This document shows, one piece after another, positions 7,527 through 14,326 of a stretch of DNA of 17,877 nt (the stretch's first letter is position 1; each line of letters opens with the position of its first letter). The notes under the pieces were generated by a model. That model saw nothing but the letters and a program-made list of their open reading frames with translations. It did no database searches and was not told the DNA's origin. Source of the stretch: an uncultured Flavobacteriales bacterium (GTDB lineage: Bacteria > Bacteroidota > Bacteroidia > Flavobacteriales_D > Crocinitomicaceae); contig CAJQOB010000281.1 in assembly GCA_905479845.1 (NCBI GenBank), positions 1 to 17,877 of the forward strand, read 5' to 3'. The position numbers were made by a program, and so were the translations under genes.

Positions 7527-7967
7527 CTACTTAATTGTTGCAATACATTTTAACTCAATGGCAATTGGCGTCGGAAGTGAGTTAATTTCAACCGTTGTTC
7601 TGCATGGGAGATTGTCTTTGAAGTACTCAGCATAAATGCGATTGTACGTATGAAAATCCCGCTTCATATTCACAAGGAATACTGTTACATCCACCAGTTG
7701 ATCCCAACTAGAACCCGACTCTTCCAAAATGATCTTCACGTTGTCAAAAACGCTACGACATTGTGCTTCAAAATCAAACTCAATGAAATTTCCATTGTGA
7801 TCTAACTTCAATCCTGGTACCGCTGAATCTGTTTTATCTGAACCAGCCACACGTGGACCGACACCAGAAAGAAACAACAATTCACCAACTCTTCGAGCAT
7901 GTGGATATAAACCAACTGGTTTCGGGGCGCGATCTGTAGAAATTCGTTCTTGATTTGACATAGCCAT
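7527..7967 (-). CDS. RidA family protein, 2-aminomuconate deaminase-like
   Basis: 146 residues, cytosolic trimer in known relatives. RidA/YjgF proteins hydrolyse reactive enamines and imines. The key arginine of the family is present in PCRTTVEI (R123) and the C-terminal glutamate in IAIELKCIA (E138). The N-terminus PVGLYPHARRVGELLFLSGV and the segment MKRDFHTYNRIYAEYF resemble the RidA subgroup that deaminates 2-aminomuconate in the kynurenine route of tryptophan breakdown, more than the general RidA subgroup (GPYSQAI). This subgroup call is from memory of the motifs, not a search, and no other kynurenine gene lies here. ATG 7967 or ATG 7961 could be the start; the promoter box ends only 10 bases before 7967, which slightly favours 7961 or a nearly leaderless message. 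First gene of the operon. Confidence 0.85.
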   Translation of the reverse strand: MAMSNQERISTDRAPKPVGLYPHARRVGELLFLSGVGPRVAGSDKTDSAVPGLKLDHNGNFIEFDFEAQCRSVFDNVKIILEESGSSWDQLVDVTVFLVNMKRDFHTYNRIYAEYFKDNLPCRTTVEINSLPTPIAIELKCIATIK

Positions 7968-7977
7968 TGTTTGGGCG

Positions 7978-7985
7978 CAAAGATA
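7978..7985 (-). promoter_or_regulatory. -7 box of the RidA-TPR-methyltransferase operon
   Basis: TATCTTTG on the minus strand is a perfect TAnnTTTG and sits 10 bases before ATG 7967, implying a very short leader. No clear TTTG is seen at the -33 distance. Confidence 0.5.
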
Positions 7986-8052
7986 CGAATAGATTGCGGA
8001 AGAATGAAGGAATCAACAGACATCTACGTGATTCTTTCTGAAGCGAGTTATG

Positions 8053-8060
8053 TAAATTTG
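8053..8060 (+). promoter_or_regulatory. Candidate -7 box of the lipoprotein gene
   Basis: TAAATTTG is a perfect TAnnTTTG, 66 bases before ATG 8127. The -33 position has no exact TTTG. The divergent operon promoter is only about 70 bases away, so the two may share control. Confidence 0.35.
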
Positions 8061-8126
8061 TATCTTGTCAGATTCAATTCTTACGGCATCATTTTTGCAA
8101 TTTGGGATTTGTCTAATTTTGAACAC

Positions 8127-8810
8127 ATGAAATACCTATTCTCGTTTTTCGCCATCGGATTGTTCTTGTCACTCACAAGCTGCATTGAAATCATCGATGA
8201 TTTATCCATTAATGAAGATGGTTCGGGAACATTCAAGTACACTGTAAACATCAGCTCTAGCAAGGTAAAACTGAATTCTTACCTTGCCCTAGATAGCTTG
8301 GATGGAAAGCGCGTTCCATCTTTAGATGAAATCAAAGGATACGTAGATGATGTCATCGTCTCCTTGAAAGGACAAGAAGGAATTTCAAACCTTACAATTG
8401 AATCAAATTACTCCGATTTCATTTTCAAACTAAAACTGGATTTCAATTCAGTGGAGAATCTCCAAGCGGCGATTAAAGCTGTGGCACAGGAAAATAGTAA
8501 GAAACGATATTTGGAAGAATTGAATCACAATTGGCTGAATTACGCAGATGGTTCGCTCGCCAGATCGATTCCAAAAATGAATATTCAACGAGCGAAAAAC
8601 CTTAGCGGAGAAGAAAAGAAATTGCTAAAAGAAGGAACGTATACATCGATTACGCGCTTCGCAAAAGAAGTGGATCATTGTGATAATTCGAATGCTGTTT
8701 TAGCTAAGAATAAAAAAGCCGTGATGGTTAGAACGGACGCCTATTCGCTTTCTCAGAAAACGCAATTGCTTGATAATACAATTTATTTGAAAGCTGGTGG
8801 TGGAGAATAA
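8127..8810 (+). CDS. Putative lipoprotein of unknown function
   Basis: 227 residues from ATG 8127. Longer starts (TTG 7971) would place a non-signal stretch over the divergent promoter and are rejected. MKYLFSFFAIGLFLSLTSC is a lipoprotein signal with lipobox LTSC, so cysteine 19 should be lipidated. The next residue is isoleucine, with aspartates several positions later. The mature part starts IDDLSINEDGSGTFKYTVNI, like secreted Bacteroidota proteins of the DUF type with N.DGSG. A charged helical middle follows (about 110-190). No enzyme motif was recognised. It stands alone between the divergent operon and the gene at 9034. Confidence 0.7.
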   Translation: MKYLFSFFAIGLFLSLTSCIEIIDDLSINEDGSGTFKYTVNISSSKVKLNSYLALDSLDGKRVPSLDEIKGYVDDVIVSLKGQEGISNLTIESNYSDFIFKLKLDFNSVENLQAAIKAVAQENSKKRYLEELNHNWLNYADGSLARSIPKMNIQRAKNLSGEEKKLLKEGTYTSITRFAKEVDHCDNSNAVLAKNKKAVMVRTDAYSLSQKTQLLDNTIYLKAGGGE

Positions 8811-8959
8811 GGACAGCAACAACCGAAGAAAAGTTATAAACATGGTCTTGGAAGACTCAACAAGGGTTCGTCGTAGCCTTATCCATAGCTAGAATTCACA
8901 ATTTCCCTTAAAAAAAGTCAATCTTCTCTCATTTTGTTCAAAACAAACCTGAAAGAAGG

Positions 8960-8990
8960 TTTTAGAATCGAACTGTGGTTCGTACTTTTG
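8960..8990 (+). promoter_or_regulatory. Promoter of the 9034-12650 operon, with a small dyad in the spacer
   Basis: TTTT at 8960-8963, 19 bases, then TACTTTTG at 8983-8990, a perfect -7 box. The spacer contains CGAAC (8969-8973) and its complement GTTCG (8978-8982) around a 4-base centre, a possible operator. The predicted leader is about 37 bases. Confidence 0.45.
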
Positions 8991-9003
8991 GAACATAGAA
9001 ATA

Positions 9004-9022
9004 ACGCTACTTTTTTTAGCGT
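9004..9022 (+). promoter_or_regulatory. Hairpin in the leader of the 9034 gene
   Basis: ACGCTA at 9004-9009 pairs with TAGCGT at 9017-9022 around a pyrimidine loop CTTTTTT. It lies between the proposed start of transcription and ATG 9034, so it could affect RNA stability or translation. A 6-bp stem may also be chance. Confidence 0.35.
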
Positions 9023-9033
9023 AAATTGATCCT

Positions 9034-10950
9034 ATGAAAGTACTATCGACCCTATTTTTTACTGCGCTTGTAACTTCTGCTTTTGCTCAAAAATCTGAAG
9101 CTCTCGTTCCAAAAGATGCCATCTCTGTATTCAGCATCAACAATGTGAATGTCTTGCAAAAGATTTCCATGGACGATTTGGTGAAGTACCAATTCATGGA
9201 GGAAGTTCAGCAAGAGTTATTCGACGGCTCAACTTCAGGTCGAACATTGAAAGATTCTGGAGTTGATTTCGATCAGCGAATTAACTTTTTCCAAGGAAAT
9301 GGAAAACGATTCAATGTTTCAGGTTTTACATTGGGAATTTCAGATCGCGAAAAGTTCTTTCAAGTATTTGATGATTACGAGAAAATGGAAAGCGGTTATG
9401 CTGGTGTCGATTTCTACGAGTCTTACTTCAACCGTATTGCCATTCGAGGAAATTCAGCCATTGTTTTTAGAGTGGAGCCAAGTTTCTACGAAATCGAAGA
9501 AATGACGGATTCAATTTGGTACGCGCGAGGAAATGACTACCGTTACTACGATGATTGGGACTATTGGGATGAAGAAGAAGCTGTGAGAGAGTTGGAAATA
9601 GAACTTCAAGAGGCGATCGAAGAAATGGAAACTGATGAAGAAGGTTTCAATGAATTCGAAGAGTATGAATCTGAAGAAAACACGAACAACCCTATCGAGG
9701 ATGGTACCGAAATCGTTGCTGATGAAAATCCTTACGAGAAAACGTATTGGGAATTGAGAGACTCTGTAGAAATGGTATTCCAAGCAGATTGTATCAAACG
9801 TCTTTGTGATGAATTGTTCGTTGACAACGAGAGTTTAATGTCGGAGGATTCACGCTTCAAGGAGCAAGTTGCTCATACTTCTGACGGGATTTTCTTCATG
9901 GATAACTCACGAAATATCGCCAACGAAAACTACATGGATTACATGCGAATGATTTATCCTTCATTCGTTCAAAACATAGATGAACTGTACGAAGACAATT
10001 TACTTTTGGGTGATATCAATATTCATGACAACTCTGTTGACGTAGACATGAAAATGGGCTATGGCGAAGATCTCGGAGAGATCTACACGGAAATGACGGA
10101 TACAAAATTCGACAAAACTGTGTTGAAGTACATTCCTGAAGACAACGGTGGTTTCTTTACCTACACGGTTAACATGCGTAAGGCTTATGAAACGACTTAT
10201 GCATATATGCTTCCTATGTTATCTGAATCAGAAGGTCCAGTGTCCTTGTCGGCAATTACCTTGGAGTTGTTCGATGAATTTGTAAACAAAGACGCTGTAT
10301 TTGATTTGTATCAAGGAAATGTTTTTGGAACATACAATGGAGTGAAAACGATCAAAACGAAAAAGATCATTTTCGAATACGACGAAGAAACTTTCGAATA
10401 CACTGAGCAAGAGGTGGAAGCTGAAGAAGAAATGCCTGTATTTACATTCGGGTTCTCAACAAAGCGAAACGACATCCCTGAACGTATTTTGGAGCGCGTT
10501 GCAAGAGTATATCCAAAATTGCAAAACAAGGGAGATTATTGGGTGTTTGAAGATGGTGTATTGAACACTGCCCCACTCTTCTTCATCCTTAAAAACGATT
10601 TATTCATTGTTACTAACGACGATGATTTGGCACGTAATCACTCAAACGGATATGGATCTCTTGCCTTGAATAAGAAAACAGCAAAAGCGGCCAAGAAAAG
10701 CGGTATGATGTATGCTAAAGTGAACACTGATCGTGCAATTCAAGATCTTCCTGCACGCATGTTCAGCGACTACGAAAACGAATTGTTAGATGTTATCCGC
10801 GGAAAATCTGGTAATCTCGTAATGTCAAGTGCGAAGGCAACAAAAAGAAACACTGACTTCAAGTTGTCGTACCAGTTCAATGGAGAAGGGACAGATGCAG
10901 GAACATACATCTTGGATTTGATCAATAGCCTTTACGTTATTTCGAAATAG
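9034..10950 (+). CDS. Exported protein with strongly acidic insert, unknown function
   Basis: 638 residues. Signal peptide MKVLSTLFFTALVTSAFAQ, cleaved before KSEALVPKDA. The opening LVPKDAISVFSINNVNVLQK, followed by FDQRINFFQGNGKRFNVSGFT, is the layout of Bacteroidota proteins of the DUF4836/DUF3352 kind, in which paired beta-alpha modules start with a P.DA..V..IN line; this is a tentative family guess. Residues about 171-235 are an acidic, low-complexity insert (YYDDWDYWDEEEAV, then EEMETDEEGFNEFEEYESEE), which could bind cations or form a coiled linker. No T9SS sorting domain or lipobox is seen, so it is likely periplasmic. The gene at 10960 follows after 9 bases and shows the same layout, suggesting a duplicated pair acting together. 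Promoter at 8960-8990. Confidence 0.7.
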   Translation: MKVLSTLFFTALVTSAFAQKSEALVPKDAISVFSINNVNVLQKISMDDLVKYQFMEEVQQELFDGSTSGRTLKDSGVDFDQRINFFQGNGKRFNVSGFTLGISDREKFFQVFDDYEKMESGYAGVDFYESYFNRIAIRGNSAIVFRVEPSFYEIEEMTDSIWYARGNDYRYYDDWDYWDEEEAVRELEIELQEAIEEMETDEEGFNEFEEYESEENTNNPIEDGTEIVADENPYEKTYWELRDSVEMVFQADCIKRLCDELFVDNESLMSEDSRFKEQVAHTSDGIFFMDNSRNIANENYMDYMRMIYPSFVQNIDELYEDNLLLGDINIHDNSVDVDMKMGYGEDLGEIYTEMTDTKFDKTVLKYIPEDNGGFFTYTVNMRKAYETTYAYMLPMLSESEGPVSLSAITLELFDEFVNKDAVFDLYQGNVFGTYNGVKTIKTKKIIFEYDEETFEYTEQEVEAEEEMPVFTFGFSTKRNDIPERILERVARVYPKLQNKGDYWVFEDGVLNTAPLFFILKNDLFIVTNDDDLARNHSNGYGSLALNKKTAKAAKKSGMMYAKVNTDRAIQDLPARMFSDYENELLDVIRGKSGNLVMSSAKATKRNTDFKLSYQFNGEGTDAGTYILDLINSLYVISK

Positions 10951-10959
10951 AGTTTTTAT

Positions 10960-12300
10960 ATGCGTCGAGTTATAGCATTAGGTGCTATTGTTCTATTAGG
11001 TCTCGGACTAACCGCTCTCCTCGTTTTCAAACCTTGGAAAGTTGAAGTTGAATCACCACGCTTTGTGGATCGATTGCCGATGGACGATATTATCGGTAGA
11101 ACGAACGTATTGAATCTATCCCGCGATTTAATCCCTGTTACCTACAGCAATCAGATTTCATTTCGAGAATTTATCTCTCCCGAATTTATTCTGAGTCAAG
11201 GAAAAATCAACGGCTTGAATCTTCAGCGCCCGATTTACTTTTTTGGAAATCAAACCAAAGGAGAAATTGAGAGATGGGGTGTAATGGTCCACGTTTCTGA
11301 TAGCTCGAAGCTATATCCCGGAATTAAACGTTTTGAGAAAATTACTGAACTAAAAGATTCATCTTCATTCGATCAGCGCGTTTTCATTTTTCCTGAATAT
11401 GATTTAGCAGTAGGATACGGAAAGGACTGGCTGCTGCTATCTGATCGAAAGTCGTTTAAAAAGTACTTTGATAACGTGTACAATGCGCGAATAAAGTCCA
11501 TCTATCCTCGCTGGAGACAATTCATTGAAGAGAAATTATACGCTGATAAATCATTGCAAATGAGTGTGATTTCCAAGGAACTTCGCTCATACGGTGTAAA
11601 GTCCGCATTGCTCGCTTCAAGCTCTGATTCTTTGAGCTTAACTCTGCACACACGCATCACAAATGTCGACACCATTCCGTTTACACTAAAAGAAAGCGGA
11701 GATCGATTCGAACAGATAGAATTTACCCGTAGGTTGATTAACTTACACCTCAACATTGATCGATTAAAAGAAGATACAAACCACCATTTGTATTTGCTTC
11801 TTAAGAAAACAGCCAATAAAATAAGCTTCCCTCTAGCTGAATTCTTGGAAACCTGGAATGGTGACATTACCTTCCGTCAAGGTGGTTTGCAAACCATAGT
11901 AGAACCATACGTCGTTTCGGAATTGGATGAGAACTTCAATATTACGGAAGTAGTGAAATACAAGGAGAAGAAAATTTCAGGCTTCGCACTGCAGATGTCA
12001 ATGGGGGACACTCGCCCGGAGTTCATTCGAAAACTCTATTCCAAAGGAATTTTGACGCGTGAGGAAAACAAGGTGCGCATGCTCTATTTCCCTCCTATGA
12101 AAGCACAAATGGAAGAAGAATCAGTTAGTTTTTATACGAGTTCTTTTCAACCCGAAACAGTGATGGATTCTACCCAGTCGGTTTTGTGGGACTTCAACTA
12201 CACTCCTGTCCTCTTCACTGTGGATTCACTTCAATCGAAAGTGGCCTATGGGAAGATCAATATTGGCTTGAAGAAATTCCTGAAAGACAAACTGAAGTAA
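10960..12300 (+). CDS. Membrane-anchored partner of the 9034 protein, unknown function
   Basis: 446 residues. The N-terminus MRRVIALGAIVLLGLGLTAL continues as one transmembrane segment without a cleavage site, so the protein is probably anchored in the inner membrane with its body in the periplasm. The segment FVDRLPMDDIIGRTNVLNLSR and later NLQRPIYFFGNQTKGEIERW, GVMVHVSDSSKLYPGIKRFE parallel, in order and spacing, VPKDAISVFSINNVNVLQ, DFDQRINFFQG and GFTLGISDREKFFQVFDDYE of the gene before it. I read this as distant paralogy. It lies 9 bases after that gene and 2 bases before the next, so one operon is likely. Confidence 0.65.
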   Translation: MRRVIALGAIVLLGLGLTALLVFKPWKVEVESPRFVDRLPMDDIIGRTNVLNLSRDLIPVTYSNQISFREFISPEFILSQGKINGLNLQRPIYFFGNQTKGEIERWGVMVHVSDSSKLYPGIKRFEKITELKDSSSFDQRVFIFPEYDLAVGYGKDWLLLSDRKSFKKYFDNVYNARIKSIYPRWRQFIEEKLYADKSLQMSVISKELRSYGVKSALLASSSDSLSLTLHTRITNVDTIPFTLKESGDRFEQIEFTRRLINLHLNIDRLKEDTNHHLYLLLKKTANKISFPLAEFLETWNGDITFRQGGLQTIVEPYVVSELDENFNITEVVKYKEKKISGFALQMSMGDTRPEFIRKLYSKGILTREENKVRMLYFPPMKAQMEEESVSFYTSSFQPETVMDSTQSVLWDFNYTPVLFTVDSLQSKVAYGKINIGLKKFLKDKLK

Positions 12301-12302
12301 GA

Positions 12303-12650
12303 ATGAATCTTGAATTCGTTATAGAAAAACGTGGGCAGCACTGTACTGAGGAATTGCGCTTCACGCGCAAACTTATTCTGGATTCTCACCTCGGGATCAA
12401 AGAATCTGTAAAGTACGGCCTTCCTTTTTTCTCATTGAAGCGAATCATGATCTACATGGATGTCCAGAAAGGAAGACCGCTTGTCGCCTTTATGAATGGG
12501 ACGAAATTCGGAGAATTGAGCAAGGAACTTGACTTCACAGGGCGAAAACGTGTTGGTCACTTTTTTCTTACTGATCTCGATGATAAACGACGTGAAATTC
12601 TGTGCGCATTGATTGATGTTGCTGTTGAATATGATTTGGAGAATTTTTAG
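12303..12650 (+). CDS. DUF1801 domain protein
   Basis: 115 residues from ATG 12303, chosen because it starts 2 bases after the previous stop; longer starts would lie inside the preceding gene in another frame. RFTRKLILDSHLGIKESVKY, then GLPFFSLKRIMIYMDVQKGR and PLVAFMNGTKFG match the DUF1801/YdhG-type pattern (E..KYG.P.F.....L.Y......V.L.F..G). The family is small, cytosolic and of uncertain function. Terminal gene of the operon; no convincing terminator follows. Confidence 0.7.
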   Translation: MNLEFVIEKRGQHCTEELRFTRKLILDSHLGIKESVKYGLPFFSLKRIMIYMDVQKGRPLVAFMNGTKFGELSKELDFTGRKRVGHFFLTDLDDKRREILCALIDVAVEYDLENF

Positions 12651-12753
12651 TCTGAGTTCAATAAAAAATCATCAACAAACGTGTGTAAATAACTCCACCA
12701 CTCTATTTCCAATTATTGGGCTTAATTCTTGTACCTTCAAGAAGAAACGAGCC

Positions 12754-12801
12754 GATGCGTCCCGATTCCGATAGCTATCGGAATATAATATCGGGAGCAT
12801 C
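12754..12801. repeat. 48-bp nested palindrome upstream of the PhoH gene
   Basis: The outer arms are GATGC-G-TCCCGAT (12754-12766) and ATCGGGAGCATC (12790-12801), complementary apart from one bulged G. Nested inside is a perfect 20-bp palindrome, 12765-12784, centred on CCGATAGCTATCGG. This resembles the dispersed intergenic palindromes (REP-like) seen in some Bacteroidota genomes, though only one copy lies in this window. It may serve as a terminator for the operon ending at 12650 or as a binding site; no T-tract follows. Confidence 0.7.
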
Positions 12802-12815
12802 AAGATTTTGAAACT

Positions 12816-12823
12816 TACCTTTC
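12816..12823 (+). promoter_or_regulatory. Candidate -7 box of the PhoH-family gene
   Basis: TACCTTTC matches TAnnTTTG at seven of eight positions, 19 bases before ATG 12843. No good -33 element is seen; the palindrome occupies that upstream area. Confidence 0.3.
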
Positions 12824-12842
12824 AGTAAATAAGAAACAATAT

Positions 12843-14168
12843 ATGGCGAAAAAGAAAAAAGTGTTTGTTTTAGACACGTCTGTACTCCTGCATGATCACC
12901 AATCCATTACTTCATTTGAAAAAAATGACGTAGCAATTCCAATTACGGTTCTAGAAGAACTCGATAAATTCAAAGTTGGAAACGATTCAAAAAACTTTAC
13001 CGCCCGTGAAGTAATTCGCTTCATTGATAAGATTTCTGGGGAAAATGGTCTTCAAAAGTGGATCAGTTTAGGCGAAACTTATGGAAAGTTTAAGGTGATA
13101 ATGAACTGCTCTCCAGACAAAGTAAACGCTGAAGATGTCTACGCCAGAGGAAAAAATGATCATAAAATCATCAATTCTGCCCTTTGCTTAAAGCAAGAAG
13201 AAAAAAGCAGAGACGTGGTGCTCGTTACGAAGGACATCAACCTTCGAATTAAAGCGAAAGCACTTGGAATTATCGCTGAGGATTATCAAACCGGGAAAGT
13301 TAATACTGAAGAGCTTGAAACGAGAGCCGTCAAGCTTATTGAAAATGTAGATTCAGATCAAATTCGCCAAATTTTCACTAAAGGTTCTATTGATGAAGAT
13401 GGAATTTTAGGTGAGCACAAAATCGCCAATGGATATTACATTTTGAAGAACGGAACTTCGTCTTCATTAGCAGTGTACAATTCGAAGTTGGATCAGATCG
13501 AGCGCATTGAAAAGGAATTCGTTTACGGTGTGAAACCGAAAAATTCAGAACAAGCCTTCGCTCTGAACGCTTTGTTGAATGATAACATCAAACTTGTCGC
13601 CCTTCAAGGCGTTGCAGGAACAGGAAAAACATTACTCGCTTTAGCTTCAGCATTGGAGCAACACAAGAAATACCACCAGATTATTTTGGCGCGACCAATC
13701 GTTCCTTTATCGAACAAAGAGATTGGTTTCTTGCCCGGAAGCGCAGACGATAAAATTGGCCCGTACATGGAACCACTTTGGGACAACTTGAAATTCATTA
13801 AGGCACAATTCGGAGAAAACGAAAAGAAACATAAAGCCATTTTGGCTCTCGAAGAGAATGGGAAAATTGTTATTTCCCCGTTGGCATTCATTCGCGGACG
13901 AAGCCTTTCGAATATCATGTTCATCATTGACGAAGCACAGAATTTAACCCCGCATGAAGTGAAAACGATTATTACTCGTGCAGGGGAGAACACTAAGATT
14001 GTCTTTACGGGAGATGTGAATCAGATTGACACACCTTACTTGGATGAGAATAGTAATGGCCTCGCTTATTTGGTAGATCGTTTACGCGGTGAGCAGTTAT
14101 TTGCCCATGTCAAATTGGAGAAAGGTGAACGCTCCGAATTAGCGAATTTGGCGAATGATTTATTGTAG
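12843..14168 (+). CDS. PIN domain-PhoH family ATPase/ribonuclease
   Basis: 441 residues, complete, cytosolic. The N-terminal PIN nuclease domain (about 5-145) has its metal-binding acids in FVLDTSVLL (D11), VLEELDKF (E38/E39) and LVTKDINLR (D131). The C-terminal PhoH ATPase domain (about 235-441) has Walker A GVAGTGKT (256-263), the conserved ARPIVPL, RGRS (351-354), Walker B IIDEAQN (361-367) and GDVNQID (390-396). This PIN-PhoH (PhoH2/YlaK) architecture has RNA helicase and ribonuclease activity in studied members and is linked to RNA turnover under stress. All catalytic positions are intact. It stands alone behind the palindrome at 12754-12801. Confidence 0.92.
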   Translation: MAKKKKVFVLDTSVLLHDHQSITSFEKNDVAIPITVLEELDKFKVGNDSKNFTAREVIRFIDKISGENGLQKWISLGETYGKFKVIMNCSPDKVNAEDVYARGKNDHKIINSALCLKQEEKSRDVVLVTKDINLRIKAKALGIIAEDYQTGKVNTEELETRAVKLIENVDSDQIRQIFTKGSIDEDGILGEHKIANGYYILKNGTSSSLAVYNSKLDQIERIEKEFVYGVKPKNSEQAFALNALLNDNIKLVALQGVAGTGKTLLALASALEQHKKYHQIILARPIVPLSNKEIGFLPGSADDKIGPYMEPLWDNLKFIKAQFGENEKKHKAILALEENGKIVISPLAFIRGRSLSNIMFIIDEAQNLTPHEVKTIITRAGENTKIVFTGDVNQIDTPYLDENSNGLAYLVDRLRGEQLFAHVKLEKGERSELANLANDLL

Positions 14169-14227
14169 AACTTCATTGTTAGTCCAATAGGTCGATAGTC
14201 AGATCATTTTAACATTGTGAATTTTCT

Positions 14228-14249
14228 ACGATCGGTTTTTCCGATTCGT
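14228..14249 (+). other. Hairpin after the PhoH gene
   Basis: ACGA-TCGG and CCGA-T-TCGT enclose a T5 loop, an 8-bp stem with one bulge. It lies 60 bases after the PhoH stop but lacks a T run, so it is a weak terminator candidate. Apart from this, the gap 14169-14326 shows only a poor -7-like TAACTTCG near 14283. Confidence 0.3.
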
Positions 14250-14326
14250 TTGAATTCAGACATTTAACACAGTTCAATTTTTAACTTCGTAACTTGCGGC
14301 GATTAGTAAATCCTGATTTCCTCATT

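Noticed and set aside
8849..8895. Small peptide frame ATG ... TAG between the lipoprotein and the 9034 gene
   Set aside because: Only about 16 codons, no promoter or start context, and no recognisable pattern.
9511..9783. Minus-strand frame rich in F, I and R
   Set aside because: It is the antisense of the acidic insert (GAA/GAT codons read backwards as TTC/ATC) and has no independent support.
13604..13993. Minus-strand frame of 129 codons
   Set aside because: It lies wholly inside the well-supported PhoH ATPase domain.
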